From positions 3,472,001-3,536,000 of the forward strand of contig NZ_CP102290.1 of assembly GCF_025151995.1 (NCBI RefSeq): a stretch of DNA of 64,000 nucleotides, read 5' to 3'. Under the pieces are notes generated by a model. The model was not told the origin of the DNA. It made no database searches and saw only the letters and a list, made by a program, of their open reading frames with translations. This document shows positions 26,901 through 35,671 of the stretch, piece by piece (position 1 is the stretch's first letter; each line of letters begins with the position of its first letter). A program made the position numbers and the translations under genes. The stretch is from Ruminococcus gauvreauii (GTDB lineage Bacteria; Bacillota; Clostridia; Lachnospirales; Lachnospiraceae).

Positions 26901-28523
26901 CCGCACTATTACTGCGAAAAGTGTCACTATTACGATTTTGATTCCGACGCCGTGCGGGCCTACGCCGGAAAGGCCGGATGTGATATGCCGGATGCGGTGT
27001 GTCCGAAATGCGGCGCCCCGCTCAGGAAAGAAGGATTTGATATTCCGTTTGAAACATTCCTTGGATTCAAGGGAAACAAGGAGCCGGATATCGACCTGAA
27101 TTTTTCCGGGGATTATCAGGGAAAGGCGCATAAGTACACAGAGGTTATCTTCGGCGCGGGGCAGACGTTCCGTGCCGGAACGATCGGTACGCTGGCGGCA
27201 AAGACGGCGTTTGGATATGTGAAGAAGTATTATGAGGAGCACGGCGTTCACAAACGCAACTGTGAGATTGAGCGTATTGTGGAAGGCTGTACGGGAATCC
27301 GAAGAACGACGGGACAGCATCCGGGGGGCATCATCGTCCTTCCGATCGGGGAGGACATCAATGCGTTTACGCCGGTTCAGCATCCGGCGAACGATATGAC
27401 GACGGACATTGTGACGACACATTTTGACTACCATTCCATCGATGAGAACCTGCTGAAGCTCGATATACTGGGACACGATGATCCGACCATGATCCGGATG
27501 CTGGAAGACCTGACGGGACTGGATGCGCAGGAGATCCCTCTGGATAATCAAGAGGTCATGAGCCTGTTTAAAGGAACACAGGAACTTGGTATCACGCCGG
27601 AGGATATCGGAGGGTGCCCGCTTGGGTGTCTTGGAATACCGGAATTCGGAACGGAGTTCGTCATCCAGATGCTTCAGGATACGAAGCCGCAGTCATTTTC
27701 CGACCTGGTCCGAATCTCGGGCTTGTCACACGGCACCGACGTATGGCTTGGAAATGCACAGACGCTGATCGAAGAGGGTAAAGCGACGATCTCAACGGCC
27801 ATCTGTACGCGGGATGATATCATGACATATCTGATCCATCAGGGGGTTGAGAGTGAGCAGGCGTTCACGATCATGGAGAGCGTGCGTAAGGGAAAGGGCC
27901 TGAAGCCGGAGTGGGAAGAGGATATGAAAGCACATGATGTGCCTGACTGGTATATCTGGTCCTGCAAGAAGATCAAGTATATGTTCCCGAAGGCACATGC
28001 CGCTGCTTATGTTATGATGGCTTACCGCATTGCGTACTATAAGATCTTCCATCCACTCGCGTATTATGCGGCATACTTCAGCATCCGCGCTTCCGCATTT
28101 TCATATGAACTGATGTGTCTGGGAAGGGAACGGCTGGAATACCATATGACGGACTATAAGAAACGCAGCGATACGCTGTCCAACAAAGAGCAGGATACGG
28201 TGAAGGACATGAAGATCGTGCAGGAAATGTATGCACGGGGATTTGAATTCATTCCGGTTGATCTGTACACGGCACAGGCACACCGTTTCCAGATCGTGGA
28301 GGGCAGACTGATGCCGGCACTTGATACGATCGAAGGTCTGGGGGATAAGGCGGCAGATGCCGTGGTTCTGGCTGCGAGAGACGGAAAGTTCCTGTCAAAG
28401 GATGACTTCCGCAACCGGACGAAAGTCAGTAAGACGGTCATCGACCTGATGGATGACTTAAACCTGTTTGGTGATATTCCGGATTCCAATCAGATATCCA
28501 TTTTTGATTTTAAGACGGGCTGA
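23985..28523 (+). CDS. polC: DNA polymerase III alpha subunit, PolC type
   Basis: The 1512-residue replicative polymerase of Gram-positive bacteria. Domains in order are: N-terminal region with an acidic/basic linker (about 170-245), OB fold (about 265-350), PHP domain starting VELHCHTKMSDMDGV (about 376), and an inserted DEDDh proofreading exonuclease FVVFDLETTGFSP (about 486) to HRAVDDAA (about 630). The polymerase palm follows, with SRGSVGSSFVATMAGI, a four-Cys zinc motif (CEKCHYYD...CPKC, about 977-1011) and catalytic aspartates in NKEPDIDLNFSGDYQ (about 1034). The C-terminus ends with a beta-clamp-binding type peptide NQISIFDF. Length and order are normal. Confidence 0.98.
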   Translation: MEKKFFEVFPKLFIEEELRELIEDARVMRVSSNPEKTRLRVYLRSEQWIHKKHIYFLEQAIQEQFFAGMPMEIKIIEKFELSRQYTPEKFLDVYRESIMLELKNYSALTYNLFVSAKLVFPQEDVLKITMPDNVISKERGTELLDILDKIFCERSGLRLQIIPDYVEVGESKARRNSEQKIQEEARYVLERSALAHTGKPDHEEPAQETAEPGASGKEKTSGDSRHTRQENGRRMKREFQKREYRPGIKKSDNPDVLYGKDFDEDAVTIDGIAGEMGDVVIRGKILSLDSREIRNEKTILMFNVTDFTDTITVKMFLHNEQVPDVMQNIKKGAFIKIKGVTIVDKFDHELTIGSVIGVKKTADFTSSRMDTSPEKRVELHCHTKMSDMDGVTDAAVLVKRAHAWGHPAIAITDHGVVQAFPEANHAMEDIDRAYRDQYAKEHPDVSKQDLKKIVSPFKVIYGVEAYLVDDLKGMVTNPGGQSLDGDFVVFDLETTGFSPLTNKIIEIGAVRVEHGKITGRFSSFVNPQVPISFRIENLTGISDNMVFDAPTIETVLPEFMEFCQGAVMVAHNAGFDMSFIEKNCENLGILREFTSVDTVGMARFLLPGLNRFKLDTVAKALHVPLLNHHRAVDDAACTAEIFLKFLDMLEEKEIRDLNTLNESGQLSPNTLKKLPTYHAIVLAKNETGRVNLYRLISQSHLEYYNRRPRLPKSLYLKYQEGLIIGSACEAGELYQALLGGAPEHEIARLVNFYDYLEIQPLGNNAFMLREDRDDIRSEEDLKNINRKIVKLGEQFRKPVVATCDVHFIDPQDEVYRRIIMTGKGFSDADDQAPLYLRTTEEMLAEFAYLGSEKAEEVVIRNTQLICDMCEKISPIRAGKFPPIIEKSDETLRQICYNRAHEIYGENLPKIVEERLERELNSIISNGYAVMYIIAQKLVWKSNEDGYLVGSRGSVGSSFVATMAGITEVNPLSPHYYCEKCHYYDFDSDAVRAYAGKAGCDMPDAVCPKCGAPLRKEGFDIPFETFLGFKGNKEPDIDLNFSGDYQGKAHKYTEVIFGAGQTFRAGTIGTLAAKTAFGYVKKYYEEHGVHKRNCEIERIVEGCTGIRRTTGQHPGGIIVLPIGEDINAFTPVQHPANDMTTDIVTTHFDYHSIDENLLKLDILGHDDPTMIRMLEDLTGLDAQEIPLDNQEVMSLFKGTQELGITPEDIGGCPLGCLGIPEFGTEFVIQMLQDTKPQSFSDLVRISGLSHGTDVWLGNAQTLIEEGKATISTAICTRDDIMTYLIHQGVESEQAFTIMESVRKGKGLKPEWEEDMKAHDVPDWYIWSCKKIKYMFPKAHAAAYVMMAYRIAYYKIFHPLAYYAAYFSIRASAFSYELMCLGRERLEYHMTDYKKRSDTLSNKEQDTVKDMKIVQEMYARGFEFIPVDLYTAQAHRFQIVEGRLMPALDTIEGLGDKAADAVVLAARDGKFLSKDDFRNRTKVSKTVIDLMDDLNLFGDIPDSNQISIFDFKTG

Positions 28524-28527
28524 TAAA

Positions 28528-28568
28528 AATTGCCGCACATTTTTCGCAATGAGGAATGTGCGGCAATT
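28528..28568. terminator. Hairpin terminator between polC and the converging aminotransferase gene
   Basis: A perfect 14-bp inverted repeat AATTGCCGCACATT/AATGTGCGGCAATT with a 13-base loop. On the minus strand the stem runs into TTTTTATC, a proper T tract; the plus strand has only CATTAC after the stem. It touches the end of the minus-strand gene. Confidence 0.85.
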
Positions 28569-28570
28569 CA

Positions 28571-29668
28571 TTACTGTAAAATTTCGCGGAAGGCATCGAG
28601 CAGACGGTCATTCTGTTCGGGATGCATAATGCAGAACCGGATATATTTGTCATTCAGGAACGGAAAAGTGGAGCAGTCCCGGATCATCATACATTTGCGG
28701 ATACAGTGGTCAAATAGCTCATCGGAAGTCACATCATCCTTTAAAATCTGCATGAGCATGAAATTGGCTGATGGCCGATAGACTTTTACCGTATCCCAGG
28801 AGGACAGCTCCTGAAACAGCCGCGTACGCTCAGATGAAATCAGCTGTTGAGTCTTGAGGACATATTCGTGATCACAGAACATCAGACGTCCGGCGATCTC
28901 AGCCAGCGAGTTGATGGTCCAGGGATTCTTTCTGGTATTGATTGCTTTGCAGACGTCCTGATTGCCTGTGACGGCGTAGCCGAGGCGCAGTCCGGGTGCC
29001 GCGAAAAATTTGGATGTCCCCCGCAGAATGATCAGGTTGTTATAATAATTAGTCAGCGGGACTGCAGTCACGCGTGCTTCTTTCGGTGCAAATTCCACAT
29101 ACGTCTCATCCACCATTACAAAAATTCCGTACTGGAGGCAGGTGTCCAGGATCAGGCGCATCTCGTCTCTGTTGATGGAGGTGGAGGTCGGATTGTTGGG
29201 ATTGCACAGCACCAGAAGGTCGATGGAATCATTCAGGTGACAGCAGAAGTCGTCCGCGTCCAGGCGGAAACCGTCGCTCTCTCTGAGCGGATAGTAATTT
29301 GTAGTGCCGCCGCCGAGGGTGATCTCACGTTCGTATTCTGAATAAGTAGGACCCAGGATCATAGCTTTTTTTGGATGCTGAGTCTGGATAAACAGAGAAA
29401 TCAGTTCGGTAGAACCGTTGCCGACAATGATGTTTTCCATCTGACTGTCTGCATAATCGGCGATACAGCGGCGCAGCTGTGTATACTCACGGTCGGGATA
29501 GCTCGTGATAGCATCCAGCTGATTGGCGAGCGTGTTCTTCAGATGATAGGAGATTCCGAGAGGATTGACATTGGCACTGAAGCTTATGATATCCTCTCTT
29601 TTTATATGGTAAATGGACTCGATTTTTTCCAGGTCACTTCCGTGAAAGTGGTCTTTGTGTTTTAACAT
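28571..29668 (-). CDS. Class I/II PLP aminotransferase, CobD/HisC-like
   Basis: This is a 365-residue fold-type I PLP enzyme. It opens HFHGSDLEKIESIYHI and then IISFSANVNPLGIS, which is close to the opening of threonine-phosphate decarboxylase CobD, and carries VGNGSTELISL, LCNPNNPTS, MVDETYVEFAP and the PLP lysine region LRGTSKFFAAPGLRLGY. CobD makes aminopropanol phosphate for cobalamin; HisC is the close relative in histidine synthesis. No cobalamin or histidine genes lie nearby, so the reaction stays open. Single-gene unit transcribed against polC. Confidence 0.85.
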   Translation of the reverse strand: MLKHKDHFHGSDLEKIESIYHIKREDIISFSANVNPLGISYHLKNTLANQLDAITSYPDREYTQLRRCIADYADSQMENIIVGNGSTELISLFIQTQHPKKAMILGPTYSEYEREITLGGGTTNYYPLRESDGFRLDADDFCCHLNDSIDLLVLCNPNNPTSTSINRDEMRLILDTCLQYGIFVMVDETYVEFAPKEARVTAVPLTNYYNNLIILRGTSKFFAAPGLRLGYAVTGNQDVCKAINTRKNPWTINSLAEIAGRLMFCDHEYVLKTQQLISSERTRLFQELSSWDTVKVYRPSANFMLMQILKDDVTSDELFDHCIRKCMMIRDCSTFPFLNDKYIRFCIMHPEQNDRLLDAFREILQ

Positions 29669-29711
29669 ATGTTTCCTTTCTGCCGGAATATCAGTTTCTT
29701 TTCGGCCTTTC

Positions 29712-29740
29712 TTGCATCAGATTGTCTGGTAGTGTATAAT
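29712..29740 (+). promoter_or_regulatory. Predicted promoter of the DUF5717/Hsp70-like module
   Basis: TTGCAT, 17 bases, TATAAT. The predicted transcript would start near 29747 and carry a 110-base leader that contains a palindromic repeat. Confidence 0.65.
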
Positions 29741-29741
29741 T

Positions 29742-29801
29742 GTAAGATGCAGGGTCAAAAGGTCAAAATACTTTTTGACCCCGCCCTACTGAACAGTTTA
29801 C
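29742..29801 (+). repeat. Short GTAA...TTTAC leader repeat with GGGTCAAAA palindrome
   Basis: The right end CTGAACAGTTTAC closely matches the ends of the two 153/154-bp elements in this window, while the left end (GTAAGATGCAGGGTC) is only loosely similar. The interior holds CAGGGTCAAAA...TTTTTGACCC, which can form a stem. It coincides with the predicted start of the transcript. Confidence 0.45.
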
Positions 29802-29859
29802 GTATATTTATTATAGCGTTTGCAAAAGAATAGTCAAGGAAATAGTACAGGTAGATAGA

Positions 29860-32800
29860 ATGAAGAAAAGAGTAGAAGAGTTAGTCAGCGGAACATTTGA
29901 ATATAAGGCACCGAAACTTATCCTGTCTGAGACTGCTGTCAGTCTTAAGCTGCAGGAGGGTGAAGCTTACCGCGGAGAGTTCTTTTTCGCGGCGGAGGAT
30001 AACAGCAGAATCAAAGGCATGCTGACGGCCTCCAACCGCAGGGTCCTGTTATCGGAAGACAGGTTTGCGGGGGATACCATACATATCGCATACGGGATTG
30101 ATACCAATGGCCTGAAGGCGGGAAATGAGGAGACGGCCGAGATCATGATCCTGAGCAATCTGGGGGAATACCGGATCAGGATTCAGTTTGCGGTACAAAG
30201 AGGCCAGGTGAAATCGTCGCTTGGCGAACTTCACAATCTGGAAGATTTCGCAGCTCTTGCAAAAGCGGACTACCGGGAAGCATTCCGAATGTTTACGAGT
30301 GAAAAATTCCTGGATTTCCTTGGAGAGGATAAACAGGCATATATCGGGTTATACAAAGGCATGGCGCATAATCCGGTGACGTATCAGAACATGGAAGAAT
30401 TCCTGATCGGAGCCGGCAAGAAGGAGCCCGTGGAGCTCTCGCTCGATAAAGAGAGAAAAGAGGCCTTCCGTCTGGGCGGCTCCATGAAAGATTCTGTCTA
30501 TATTTACAGGAGTACCTGGGGATATACCCGGATGGAGGTGGAAGTCGAAGGCGACTTTCTGGAGGTTGACAAAAAGATCATCACCTCAGAAGACTTTATC
30601 GGCAGTGTTTACGGGCTGGAATATATTATCCTGAGAGACAGGCTTGGGAGCGGAAGGCACAGAGGCCGTATCCGGATCAAAAGCGTATACGGGACACTGA
30701 ACTTTGAAATTCTGGCATCAGCCGAACGGGATTATCAGATCAGCATGCACGCGTTTGAGAGCCGGATGAAACGGGATCTGGCGGAGGGGTATCTGAACTT
30801 AAGGACCGGAGTCTGGGATTACCGGATCTGGAAGGAAAAGGCGGCCGGCAGTCTGCAGGAACTGAAGAACGCCGGTGATTATGATGCGATGATGCAGTTA
30901 TTTGAGGCGGGCATCTATCTGGAAGATGACGATATCGGACATGCACGGGCGGCGCTTAAGGTGCTGGAAGACCGGAAGTTTTCTGCTGAGGAGACGCAGG
31001 AAGAGGGAATGCATCTCTATCTGATGAAGAAGACGGGATTACTCCCGGATGCACTCAGTAATATCAGTGAACGGATCCGGTCACTATACCGCCGAAATCC
31101 GGAAAGCCTCGTACTTCTCACAATTCTGCTGCACGAGGATGAAGAGATCAAAAATTCTCCGGTGAAGCAGCTGCATCTGATGGAACAGCAGTATGAACTT
31201 GGCTGCAGAAGCCCGTTTTTGTATCTGGAGGCGTATGAGATCATACGGAAAGATGAGAATCAGTTCAAAAAGCTGTCTCCGTTTATGATTCAGGTGCTGG
31301 CATTTGCCGGAAAACGAAAGCTTTTGACAAAAGAGCTGGGGATGCGGATCGCTTATCTGGCGCGGCATGAGAAAGAGTTCAGAAACAGCGTATACCGGCT
31401 TCTCTGCGATGCCTATGAGGTGTATCCGGGAAAAGATGCGCTTGAGGCTGTCTGCAAAATGATCATGCTGGGACAGCCGGGCAGAAAAGAGTATTTCAAA
31501 TGGTATGCGCTGGCAGTAGAACAGGATATCCGCATTACCAGGCTGTATGAATTTTATATAGAGACGATGAGCCGTAATTATCAGGAAATGCTTCCAAAAG
31601 CTGTCCGTCTGTATTTTTCTTATAATAATACACTGAGCAACAGCCGGAAAGCATTTATATATGCCAGGGTTATCCATAACAAGGAACAGGATCCGGACAC
31701 TTACCGGCTGTATCTGGATGCAATGCGTGACTTTGCGGAGCAAAGTCTTATGGATGGAAAAAATAACGAAGACTATGCGGTGCTGTATCAGGAATTCATC
31801 GAGGAGATCAGAGATGAAAAACAGGGAGACGCTGCGGCTCATGTGATTTTTACACACCGGCTTTACAGCGACGATCCGAAAGTACGCAATGTCGTTGTAT
31901 GCCACAGTGCATTGAAACAGGAAGAAGTCTATCCCTGTATCGACGGGGTGGCATACATCAACCTGTATTCGAAGGAATCCCAGATCATTTTCGAGGATGC
32001 AAAACGCAGAAGGTATCTGTCTACCGTCGATTATAACCTGCAGAAACTGCTTGACGGAAAAGGGCTGGCGTACCAGTGTATGACGATGAATATTGCGCAC
32101 CCGGGGCTGCTTTTGCATGTGTGCGGGGATGATCCGCTGAATTCACGTGTGACGGTGAAAAATCTCGGCTGTTTTCAGCTGGCTGCTGATTCCGATGCAT
32201 TTGAGGATTCGTACCGGTGCATGATCCGGCGCAGGCTGTTGGAATACTATGATCAGAACGCAGGGGATGATACCCTGAACGAATATCTGGGCAGACTGGA
32301 TTATCAAGAGTTTTACAAAGTGGATTACCTGCTGCTGCAGGATGTGCTGATCCGCCATGGATTCTATAAAGAGGCATTTGAGCTGATCCTCCAGTACGGC
32401 TATGAGGGGATTGGCACGGCAAACCTGTTCAAACTCTGCAGGCGCATGATCCTGGATATGGAATTTACGGAGCATGAAGAACTGATCTATCTCTCCTGGT
32501 ACGTGGTAGAGCAGGGAAAATACGATGAAGTGCTTCTCGGATACCTGAGAGACAATTATATGGGACCGGCAGCGGAGATGATTCAGCTATGGGAGAAGCT
32601 GCGCGGTTTCCAGATGGATTCCTATACACTGGAGGAGGAAATCCTGCTCATCGCGATGTATACCCGGACGAATATTCCGAAACTGTCAAAGGTTCTGGAG
32701 AGTTATATCCGCAGTCACGGGAAAGAAGTTGTGATAGCCGCGGTGTTTACATTTCTGTCTTACGGATATTTTCTTCAGGATTACAGAATTGATATGTTCG

Positions 32801-33405
32801 TATTCAAAGGACTGGAGAGTGTCTATGAGAGAGGATGGGAACTGGACATCATCTGCGAACTTGCACTCCTGAAGCGTTACCGCTTCTGTAAGAAGCTGAC
32901 CGGATATCAGCAGAAAAATGTGCGCAGCATCCTGAAACACTGCCGGGAGAAAGGCCTGCGGTTCGCCTTCTTTCAAGAGCTGCCGCCGGAACTGATCAGG
33001 GGTTATCAGCTGGAGGATAAGATCTTTGTCGAAACGCAGGTATCGCCAGATGCACAGGTGACATTGTATTACGCACTTCAAAATGCGAATGAGGAAGAGC
33101 CTGTGTTCCACAGCGAGCCGATGAAGAACAGGTTTCACGGGGTTTTTTCAAGAGAATTTCTGCTGTTCTACGGGGAACGGCTGACGTATTATCTGACGGT
33201 TGAGGAGGGACCAAACAGCTGGCAGACAGAACCGGTTACCGTGATGCCGGAAGCGCCTGCGACCGATGGCGCGACGAAGTATGAACGCATCAATCAGATG
33301 CTGGCAGACAAAAAGCTCGGCAAGGATCAGGATCTGGTACGGGTGATGAGGGATTATCTCCGGATGGAACAAAAGACCAGTCAGCTGTTTACGATTATAG
33401 AATGA
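29860..33405 (+). CDS. Very large scaffold-like protein, DUF5717-type, unknown function
   Basis: This is a 1181-residue protein without signal peptide or membrane helices. Residues about 15-110 and 190-290 look like two beta-sandwich domains (the second has KDSVYIYRSTWGYTRMEVEVEGDFLEV). The next 700 residues are mainly helical with repeat-like character. The last 130 return to beta structure (VETQVSPDAQVTLYYAL). From memory it fits DUF5717, a large family mostly from Lachnospiraceae; a profile search should confirm. An Hsp70-like gene and a TPR gene follow at 31 and 13 bases, so the three form one operon. A scaffold or client-binding role is inference. Confidence 0.75.
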   Translation: MKKRVEELVSGTFEYKAPKLILSETAVSLKLQEGEAYRGEFFFAAEDNSRIKGMLTASNRRVLLSEDRFAGDTIHIAYGIDTNGLKAGNEETAEIMILSNLGEYRIRIQFAVQRGQVKSSLGELHNLEDFAALAKADYREAFRMFTSEKFLDFLGEDKQAYIGLYKGMAHNPVTYQNMEEFLIGAGKKEPVELSLDKERKEAFRLGGSMKDSVYIYRSTWGYTRMEVEVEGDFLEVDKKIITSEDFIGSVYGLEYIILRDRLGSGRHRGRIRIKSVYGTLNFEILASAERDYQISMHAFESRMKRDLAEGYLNLRTGVWDYRIWKEKAAGSLQELKNAGDYDAMMQLFEAGIYLEDDDIGHARAALKVLEDRKFSAEETQEEGMHLYLMKKTGLLPDALSNISERIRSLYRRNPESLVLLTILLHEDEEIKNSPVKQLHLMEQQYELGCRSPFLYLEAYEIIRKDENQFKKLSPFMIQVLAFAGKRKLLTKELGMRIAYLARHEKEFRNSVYRLLCDAYEVYPGKDALEAVCKMIMLGQPGRKEYFKWYALAVEQDIRITRLYEFYIETMSRNYQEMLPKAVRLYFSYNNTLSNSRKAFIYARVIHNKEQDPDTYRLYLDAMRDFAEQSLMDGKNNEDYAVLYQEFIEEIRDEKQGDAAAHVIFTHRLYSDDPKVRNVVVCHSALKQEEVYPCIDGVAYINLYSKESQIIFEDAKRRRYLSTVDYNLQKLLDGKGLAYQCMTMNIAHPGLLLHVCGDDPLNSRVTVKNLGCFQLAADSDAFEDSYRCMIRRRLLEYYDQNAGDDTLNEYLGRLDYQEFYKVDYLLLQDVLIRHGFYKEAFELILQYGYEGIGTANLFKLCRRMILDMEFTEHEELIYLSWYVVEQGKYDEVLLGYLRDNYMGPAAEMIQLWEKLRGFQMDSYTLEEEILLIAMYTRTNIPKLSKVLESYIRSHGKEVVIAAVFTFLSYGYFLQDYRIDMFVFKGLESVYERGWELDIICELALLKRYRFCKKLTGYQQKNVRSILKHCREKGLRFAFFQELPPELIRGYQLEDKIFVETQVSPDAQVTLYYALQNANEEEPVFHSEPMKNRFHGVFSREFLLFYGERLTYYLTVEEGPNSWQTEPVTVMPEAPATDGATKYERINQMLADKKLGKDQDLVRVMRDYLRMEQKTSQLFTIIE

Positions 33406-33436
33406 TTCCCCGGGGAATGAGTGGAGGCATGGATAT

Positions 33437-34684
33437 ATGAATGAAGTCAGAAATATTATCGTAGGATTTGAGCTTGGAGAAACGGCTTCGCAGCTCTGCT
33501 ATTATGACCGGAGTGAGAAAGAGCCGGTGTCACTTGCCGTAAAAGCGGGGACCAGCCAGCATACATTTCCGACGTATTTGAGCAAGAAACCGGGGGAAGA
33601 GAGTTATCATTATGGGATGGAGGCAGAGTATTTTGCCTCGCATCAGGATGAGATACTGATTCAAAACCTGTATGAGTGCTGCCTTCTGACGAAAGAGATT
33701 GAGGTAGACGACCAGATGGTGAAGCCGGCAAACCTGCTGACCGAATTTTTCAGGCAGGCGCTGTCGATGCTGGGAATCAACAATCCCGTAAAGAACATTT
33801 CCGGGATCATGGTCACTGTTCCGCGGCTCAACAAGGCATTTGTTGACAACATGAGGACTGCTTTCTCCATGCTGGGGTTTCCGGAAGGGCGCTGCTTTCT
33901 TCAGGATTATGATGAGAGCTTTTATTACTATGCGCTGTCACAGAAGCCGGATTTCTGGAGCCGTAAGGTGGGACTGTTTTCTTTCGACAGGGAGGAGGTT
34001 GACTTTCAATCTCTGTCCATCGACAGGCAGCCGAAGCCGGCGCTGGCATCCATACAGAGGGGAAAACGGATCGAGCTCGATACCGTGCCTGAACAGAGGG
34101 ATCTGCAGTTTTATGAACTGATTCAGGATTCTCTTGGAAATGATATCTATTCCAGTATCTTTCTGATCGGAAATGGATTTGACAAGAACTGGGCGGTGCG
34201 GTCGATCCCTCTGCTCTGCAAAAACCAGCGGCATGTGTTCTATGGAAATAATCTGTACAGCAAGGGCGCCTGCTATGCGGCTCTGGAGAAGGTGGAGGAG
34301 CGCAGACTCAGGGATTATCTCTATCTGGGCGAGGACCTCGTGCTGACCGGGATAGGAATGGAGCTACTGGTGTCCGGAGTGCAGTCGTATTATCCGCTTG
34401 TGGAACCGGGGATTCACTGGTACGAAGCGGTGAAGGACTGTGAGATTCTTCTGGAGGATGCCAGGGAGCTGATTTTTCTGGTCGGTAAGATGAAGACTAA
34501 TGAAATGAAGCGCTACTGTATGAAGCTTCCGGGCTTGCCGGACAGGCCGAGAAAGGCAACCAGGCTGCAGCTTCATCTGGAGTATGAGTCGCCAAAACAG
34601 TGCACGATCCGAGTGACAGACCTGGGACTGGGCGAACTGTTTCCGGCAAGCGGACTGGAATGGAACGAAGTGGTGACAGGATAA
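33437..34684 (+). CDS. Hsp70/actin-fold-like protein, DUF5716-type, unknown function
   Basis: The 415-residue product opens IIVGFELGETASQLCYYD, which has the shape of the first phosphate motif of Hsp70 proteins. It later has NISGIMVTVPRLNKAFVDNMRTAF (compare the Hsp70 VPAYF region) and SIFLIGNGFDKNW...NNLYSKGACYAALEK (compare the adenosine motif and the following helix). The usual DxGTT residues are altered, so ATP turnover is uncertain. There is no peptide-binding domain of classical DnaK. I recall the family as DUF5716, again typical of Lachnospiraceae, but have not been able to check it. It sits between the giant protein and the TPR protein. Confidence 0.7.
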   Translation: MNEVRNIIVGFELGETASQLCYYDRSEKEPVSLAVKAGTSQHTFPTYLSKKPGEESYHYGMEAEYFASHQDEILIQNLYECCLLTKEIEVDDQMVKPANLLTEFFRQALSMLGINNPVKNISGIMVTVPRLNKAFVDNMRTAFSMLGFPEGRCFLQDYDESFYYYALSQKPDFWSRKVGLFSFDREEVDFQSLSIDRQPKPALASIQRGKRIELDTVPEQRDLQFYELIQDSLGNDIYSSIFLIGNGFDKNWAVRSIPLLCKNQRHVFYGNNLYSKGACYAALEKVEERRLRDYLYLGEDLVLTGIGMELLVSGVQSYYPLVEPGIHWYEAVKDCEILLEDARELIFLVGKMKTNEMKRYCMKLPGLPDRPRKATRLQLHLEYESPKQCTIRVTDLGLGELFPASGLEWNEVVTG

Positions 34685-34697
34685 AGGAGGCAAACAA

Positions 34698-35531
34698 ATG
34701 GCGGGATATCGATTGTGCCAGCTGAAAAAAGCAAAACATCCGTACTATATTGAAAACATCAGCACCGGCGTCTTCTCCATGGAAGAACTCTGCTATTATA
34801 TGAGCAATAATCTGTATTTGCTGGACGAGACAATTTTGAATAAAGAGCTGGGGGAATGGTTCGTGAAAGAGCTGGGACTTGCTGCGCTTGGGCAGCGGTT
34901 TCTGAAAATGCTTCAGGATGAGTCTCCTGTCAGTGAGCTGATTATGCCGGTATTCAGAGAGATTCATTACCTGTCACAGGCGGAGAGCAGGGAGCTTCTG
35001 GTTCAGGTGAAACGCATGGAGGAGCAGCCGTTATTGGTGCTGGCGAAAAAAAAGGGGGATGCGCTGGTCGCATACGGAAAATATGGGAATGCGATCAAAG
35101 TGTATGAAAAAGTGTTGACGGGGAAACCGGACAAATCGCTTGGGGAGCAGTTCCCTGGCAGTGTGTGGCATAATCTGGGCTGTGCGTATGCCAGGATGTT
35201 TCAGCTGGATGAAGCGTCGGAGTGTTTTGAAAAAGCATACTCCATGATGCATACGAAGGCAGTACTGAAAAGCTATCTCAGCTGTGTCTATCTCGGTGAA
35301 TCCAGAGAAGCCTTTTTGCAGAAAGGGGCAGCGCTCGGAGCGGACAGTGCGACCTTAAAAGAGTTTGAATCAGAGATCACTGAGGAGAAAACGAAAGAAG
35401 GCCGGAAGCAGGAAGCTTTTACGAGAGCAATGGAAAGCAGGGACTCCCTGGATATGGAAACCTATCTCAGAACAATGGATGAGATACTGGAGGAGATGAC
35501 GGAGGAATATCATAAAAATACCGGTTTCTAG
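34698..35531 (+). CDS. TPR-repeat protein of the DUF5716/5717 module
   Basis: This 277-residue soluble protein is nearly all helical. Residues about 115-200 contain recognizable tetratricopeptide units (VAYGKYGNAIKVYEKVL; VWHNLGCAYARMFQLDEASECFEKAY; LKSYLSCVYLGESREAF), followed by a charged helical tail. It follows the Hsp70-like gene by 13 bases with AAGGAGG. TPR proteins commonly bind chaperone tails, so it could be an adaptor for the Hsp70-like protein; that is inference from gene order. Confidence 0.75.
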   Translation: MAGYRLCQLKKAKHPYYIENISTGVFSMEELCYYMSNNLYLLDETILNKELGEWFVKELGLAALGQRFLKMLQDESPVSELIMPVFREIHYLSQAESRELLVQVKRMEEQPLLVLAKKKGDALVAYGKYGNAIKVYEKVLTGKPDKSLGEQFPGSVWHNLGCAYARMFQLDEASECFEKAYSMMHTKAVLKSYLSCVYLGESREAFLQKGAALGADSATLKEFESEITEEKTKEGRKQEAFTRAMESRDSLDMETYLRTMDEILEEMTEEYHKNTGF

Positions 35532-35546
35532 AAACTGCCGAATCAG

Positions 35547-35575
35547 TTGACACAGATTGGCAGATATGCTAGTAT
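35547..35575 (+). promoter_or_regulatory. Predicted promoter of the amino acid ABC importer
   Basis: Consensus TTGACA, 17 bases, TAGTAT. The leader of about 90 bases contains the stem CACTG-ACA-CAGTG with an overlapping alternative ACACTG...CAGTGT (about 35611-35632), possibly a regulatory hairpin. Confidence 0.65.
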
Positions 35576-35671
35576 TATGCGTATGGTTTTAGCATGGTAG
35601 AGCGTTATTACACTGACACAGTGCCAGTGTACCAGAGCTAATGAACGAAAAAGATCAGGAGGATTGAAAAA

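Noticed and set aside
31084..32118. Long minus-strand open frame (344 codons) inside the DUF5717 gene
   Set aside because: It lies wholly within a gene whose frame shows domain structure, has no ribosome site, and its product has no recognizable family features.
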